From: Rhynchopus sp. YZ270_cl-10
Taxonomy: Eukaryota > Euglenozoa > Diplonemea > Diplonemida > Diplonemidae
DNA: 64,000 bases
Direction: 5' to 3'
Assembly (NCBI GenBank): GCA_964035575.1
Contig: OZ037856.1
Span: 744,001 to 808,000, forward strand
Both the position numbers and the translations under genes were made by a program. The notes beneath the pieces are model-generated. The model ran no database searches and was not told where the DNA came from. It was given only the letters and a program-made list of their open reading frames with translations. Below are positions 59,970 through 64,000 of the stretch, piece by piece. Each line of letters starts with the position of its first letter. Positions within the stretch are counted from its first letter, which is position 1.

Positions 59970-60359
59970 CACCATGTCTTTCGATGCATCTGCGTATTTT
60001 TTCGCCATTTTTTTGACACAAAAACCAGCAAAACAAAACCCTTCCCTTTATAGCGAAGGTTTTTGTATTGTTCTGGATGATATGCCTTTTTTTGCTCCGT
60101 TTTTTTGTATTATTTTCTCTCAATGAAGCGGGTCGTTCTCCTCCTTGAAAGACAATACCATTTACTACACAAAAAAAACAAGAATAAAGAAAAAACACAC
60201 TCTTCTACACAACCTACAAAAAAACTCCCCTTCCTACCCTCCTTTTCCTGCGCAATGTACCTGCTTCACACTTAATAACTCCTTTTCCTGCTTTCAACAC
60301 AAAACACTTTACTAGGAACGGCCATAGTAAACGAGGCCGGGGTCCGACACAGTAAAAAG
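59970..60359. other. Intergenic upstream of the DNAJC3-like gene
   Basis: 390 bp, T- and A-run-rich, with no repeat copy or conserved element recognised. Confidence 0.5.
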
Positions 60360-62562
60360 ATGTGCAAATTATTTGCATTGAGCATGCTATGCATGATGTG
60401 GGGTGTGGAGGCGAAGGGGGGCGCAAGGCCAGAGGCGGATGTGATGTTGAAGAAGGTGGACGAGCTTGTGATGCAGGGCAGGTCGAAGTACAAGGAGGTT
60501 ATCAGCGATCTCACAACGCTGCTCGAGAAGTACCCCGACAACCAGAAGGCGCTCTACAAGCGTGCCGAGGTGCGTGAGCTGCTGAAGGACCACACTGTCG
60601 CACTCCAAGACCTGCAGTCCCTCCTCAATATAAACGCCGAATCAAAAATGGCGTACCAGCTGCGGTCAAAAATATTAACGAGGCTTGGCAGGTTCGAAGA
60701 GGCGTGGAAGGATTGGGTATGCACTTTCAGCTAACCGCGACATCTATGGAATTTTTTTTGGGAAGGTGGCTAAATACTGCGAAACTTAGATTTTTATTTG
60801 AGAAATCTTTCTTCTTGTATTGTCTCTTTTGTCCGATAAGTGGAGAATCGCGTGGCGTTTATACAACTTTCATTTGGACTTTCCTCAGTGCATATTTTTT
60901 TTTCTCGACAAAATTGAGAATGTAGGTGGTACATTCTTCCAACAAATTAACAAAACAATAAAACAGGAAAAACTGACCCACATCTACAAAGCGTCAAAGA
61001 GCAAGATCGAACAGACAAAGAAGTTCACGGAGGCGGTGGAAAAGCAGAAGAAGCTTCATGAATATGCACATCATCAGGCGTGGATCGATCGTATCCTTGA
61101 GGAGGAACCGAACAACGAGGGGCACTTGCGGGCATGCATTTTGCACATGGAGAAGTTCATGGATGAGGCGAAGTATGCTTTTGACCATACAATGCACACC
61201 ACAACTCTCATCCAAACAGGGAAGCCCAGGAGAAGTACCGTCTCAGAAAGGTGGACTGTGCAATGAAGCTGAAGGACTTCGACACCGTCAACCAGGAGCT
61301 TGGGTATGGCACTTCCTTTTAGCACCGCGAAAGCTTCTTATACGACACCGATTGCCATCAAGGTGGCCCTGTGAATGTTTTGTTTCAAGGTGAAGCACGA
61401 GAGGCTTAGGATCATCTTATAAACTTTTCTTTGTTTTTGAGGAACTTCCCAGAGACTTCTTTTCAAAATACCACCCCACACCCATTCACAGCCGCATCCT
61501 CGCACTCCAGCCACAGAACCTCGGCGCAATGCACTTGAAGGCAAAGTCCTTGAAGTCCATGGGCGCAACCACTGCTGCCATCTCTCAGCTGAAGAGGTAT
61601 TATTTTCCGAAACCCTCCCCTCTCTCATTTAAAATGACGTGAACTAGGACTTAGGGTCAATTTAGGGTAATTAAATTGTACAAAAGAAGATTGTCGAAAC
61701 TACAAAAAAAACCACAGATGCCTTCAGCTGGACCCTGAGGAAAAAGACTGCAAGGCACTGCACAAATCTATTCGGAAGTATGAGAAGCTTACCGTGCGCT
61801 TTGAGGACCACATCAACGGGCAGCAGTGGAGCGAGGTGTTGACCATCATTGCTGAGGCGTACGAGCTTGATTCGGATCCGCACAACTCTGACAGATTGCA
61901 CCTCTATAAGTGCCGCAGTCATAAGGAGATTGGAAATGCTGAACTCGGGAAGAACGCGTGCCAGGAGGTACCCACCCCCACCACCTTCACCCTCACCCCC
62001 TAACACCACACACTCACAGGCTATCGACAGCTACGGCGAGAACAACCCAGGTACCTGGGAGCTCTTTGTGTTCAAGGCAGAGATCCATATGATGAGTGGT
62101 GAGCTTGAGGAATTAGAAACCGCACAGTCGATGCTGAACAAGGCAAGCGAGCTGAACAGACAGGAGCACCGCATTGAGGAGATCAAGCATAGACTGCAGT
62201 CGTTGATCAAGCGCGCGAAGCAGGGGGATTACTACAAGATTTTGGGTGTGGCTAAGATTTCGACAGACAAGGAGATCAAGAAGGCGTACCGTGTGCTTGC
62301 GATGAAGCACCACCCCGACAAGCTTACTGGTGAAATGAGCGACGAAGAGCGTGAGAAGGCGGGCGAGTTCTACAGGAAGATCTCGAATGCTTACCAAATT
62401 CTTCAGGACGCTGATAAACGTAGACGCTACGACCTGGGTGAAGATGTGGAGGACAACCAGCAGCAGCAGCAGCACCACCACCACGGCGGCTTCCACCAGC
62501 ACTTCAGACAAGGAGGTGGCGGAGGAGGAGGGGGCAACAACTTCCACTTCCGATGGGGCTAA
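60360..62562 (+). CDS. DNAJC3: DNAJC3/P58IPK-like ER co-chaperone, six exons (514 aa)
   Basis: ER-lumen Hsp40 that binds unfolded proteins through TPRs and stimulates BiP. Exons are 60360-60716, 60967-61172, 61220-61303, 61492-61596, 61718-61967 and 62020-62562. The introns are 250, 47, 188, 121 and 52 nt, all GTAY...ACAG. Residues 1-19 are a signal peptide (MCKLFALSMLCMMWGVEAKG). TPR helices fill about 25-395. The J domain starts DYYKILGVAKIST at residue 404, with the catalytic HPD at 432-434, and ends RRRYDLGED. The tail is Gln/His/Gly-rich and ends NNFHFRWG, resembling the Gly/Phe end of animal DNAJC3. Length matches human (504). An alternative acceptor at 60888 (CTCAG) would add 26 AT-rich-encoded residues; I reject it because all other acceptors read ACAG. 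Intron 3 carries a hairpin repeat. Confidence 0.93.
61382..61430 (+). repeat. Hairpin repeat inside intron 3 of the DNAJC3-like gene
   Basis: Sense strand has TTTCAAGGTGA, AAGC (61393-61396), ACGAGAG, GCTT (61404-61407), then ATCATCTTATAAACTTTTC, about 60 nt before the CACAG acceptor. It is closely similar to the copies at 4077-4122 and 5156-5207 more than 56 kb away and on the other strand. Confidence 0.85.
61689..61710 (+). repeat. Short dispersed word in intron 4, second copy downstream of the gene
   Basis: GATTGTCGAAACTACAAAAA here recurs as GATTGTCGATACTACAAAAA at 62857-62878, just downstream of the same gene. One difference in about 20 bases. Nature unknown; too short to classify. Confidence 0.45.
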
Positions 62563-64000
62563 ATCTAGCTAAGGGAAGTGGGGTAAAGGGGGTAGTGTGG
62601 CATGCACATTGCATGTTCGAGGCTGTGCGAGCGTTATGTGCAAAGTTGCAAAAAAAAAAAAAAACACTAAGGGATGTGGGTAATGTGTTGATGCAGCAAC
62701 AAAAAATGTAAAAAAAAAAAACCAAAAAAAAAAAAAAACAAAATATGAAAAGCAAGAAACCTTGGAACATTACCCCAGGTTTGTTGTGTAAAAAAAGGAA
62801 AAAAAAAATGCAAAAAACAAAAAAAAGAAGTGTTGTATAGAATCTGTCTTCGGATTGATTGTCGATACTACAAAAAAAAAACGTGGGGTTGGAGAAGGTG
62901 CGTGTCTGTGTTTTGTGTGGAGGGTGGGGTGTGAGGTATTGTGTACCAGTGCACGATGTGGGTTGTGCCTTCGAACGACAAGGTTTTCGTTTTTTGTTAT
63001 GAAACCTGAAACGAAAAGGGTGGGTGGGGAGGGTTGGTTCGAGACGTTTGAGGTGACCAAGTAGTCGAGAAGCTTAAGATGACCTTACCAACCTTTTCTC
63101 TTTTGTTCAATATGCTTTTTATTTGAGATCTAAATCAGCACAGCCTTCTGTGAAGTGGATCACACCTCTTTGTTTGTCGGTGTATGCGTGTGCATGAGGA
63201 CACATTCATCTTTCAAATTTTCTTTATTTAGGCGACTTTTCACTGCTTTCGTCCTTACGTTTACCCCAACTGTATCGTGGGAGTTCCTATTTCAGATGCT
63301 CAATGGAGCGAAAAATTTTTCTTAAAACCCTTTTCCCAAAAAAGCCTTACGTTTGCCCCGCACATTCTATGTTGTCTGGTTGTGTGAAAGATGGTGTGTC
63401 TGCTTAATGCGGTTCATTTTCATCTTTTTTTTTTTTTTTTTTTTTTTTTTGTTTGCCAGGGTTTTTTCTAGGATTTTTTTTTTCAGATCTGGGGGGGGAC
63501 GCAAAAAAACCACCCAAAAAAAATTTTTTTTTCGCAGGTGCAAGCAGGGTTTCCGCTTATCTTCATGAAAATTTTTTCCAAAACCGTGAAGATATGTCCA
63601 AAAAGGGGTCAACATTTTTTTTTCGCGCTCCGCACAAAAAAGTCCGTTCATTTCACGTAAATACGTGATGACGTGGGATGATAACGTACATCAAGAACCA
63701 AACCAACCCTTTTTCTCATGTTCATTCTGCACGGAACTTTCCCTCAGTACAAGAAGAAACAGCGGTCATGATATCAGAACTTTGTGGCGAAGCCACGGTA
63801 CGCAACATTTCAAAAAATTGTGACCTAAAATTGAACATTTTTACAGCCAAACTATGGTAGAGGGCTGTGGGATTCCGCTCATTAAGTTTTGAGTTGCGCC
63901 GCAGGCGCACGGTACGCTAGTTTTTTTATATTTTTGCCGATGCCTTATTCTCACTCTTTGTTCGGTCCGTCAAAGATTGAGTGAATTGGGGGCACGGTCT
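62563..64000. other. Downstream region, homopolymer-rich, no gene supported
   Basis: About 1.4 kb with long A runs (62650-62745, 62790-62880) and a long T run (about 63425-63450). It contains a hairpin repeat (63185-63225) followed directly by TCTTTATTTAG (ends 63231). A plus-strand gene may begin near or beyond the window edge; none can be named. Confidence 0.5.
63185..63225 (+). repeat. Intron-type hairpin repeat, compensated stem
   Basis: GTGT (63188-63191) pairs with ACAC (63200-63203) around GCATGAGG. It is followed by ATTCATCTTTCAAATTTTC and, six bases on, an AG acceptor-like end at 63230-63231. The order of stem-loop, motif, pyrimidines and AG is the same as in intron 1 of the low-complexity gene. 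Confidence 0.7.

Noticed and set aside
60889-60966. Alternative exon extension of DNAJC3 exon 2
   Set aside because: Acceptor would be CTCAG while the other eight introns end ACAG. The added residues come from an AT-rich stretch with a Phe run that does not fit the TPR region.

Overview
The window is nuclear DNA from a single-celled eukaryote. It has spliceosomal introns, T- and A-run-rich intergenic DNA, GC-richer coding exons, and eukaryote-specific genes (prefoldin subunit 5, a P58IPK/DNAJC3-type ER co-chaperone, a SET-domain protein, a TMC membrane protein). I cannot name the species. All nine introns I could place inside genes have GTAY donors and end in ACAG. An extended ACAG/ACACAG acceptor recalls Giardia and Trichomonas introns, but that is a hint, not an identification.

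Layout. 1-5.7 kb holds no confident gene. It carries many short dispersed repeats, a 906-bp inverted-repeat transposon-like element (1356-2261) and a 102-bp foldback (3058-3159). 5.7-13.6 kb holds five genes, all on the minus strand: a His/Gln/Pro-rich low-complexity protein in three exons, a four-helix membrane protein, a bacterial-type cytidylate kinase in two exons, a coiled-coil protein, and prefoldin subunit 5 in two exons. 13.6-15.1 kb has no gene call. About 15.12-49.44 kb is one uninterrupted minisatellite of about 2,450 copies of a 14-bp unit. It is organised into multi-kb higher-order repeats and occupies more than half the window. 50.1-62.6 kb holds five genes, all on the plus strand: TMC-like protein, a polyproline protein, a SET-domain protein, a coiled-coil protein with an acidic tail, and a six-exon DNAJC3/P58IPK orthologue. 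A 5.8S rRNA-like stretch without recognisable SSU or LSU neighbours lies at about 54.09-54.20 kb. 62.6-64 kb is homopolymer-rich with no gene call.

Main observations. (1) A family of short elements recurs at least 21 times: a hairpin whose loop reads A-Y-GAGA-G, followed by a motif close to TTCATCTTATAAACTTTTC. Clear copies lie inside introns of three genes. Every copy is oriented with the local direction of transcription (16 of 16 minus-sense left of the array, 5 of 5 plus-sense right of it). Stem sequences differ between copies while pairing is kept in many of them, which suggests a selected RNA structure or an intron-spreading (introner-like) repeat. (2) The giant array sits exactly where gene orientation switches from minus to plus, which makes it a candidate centromere or other chromosome landmark. 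No shared pathway links the ten genes. They look like ordinary housekeeping and lineage-specific genes on either side of the array.
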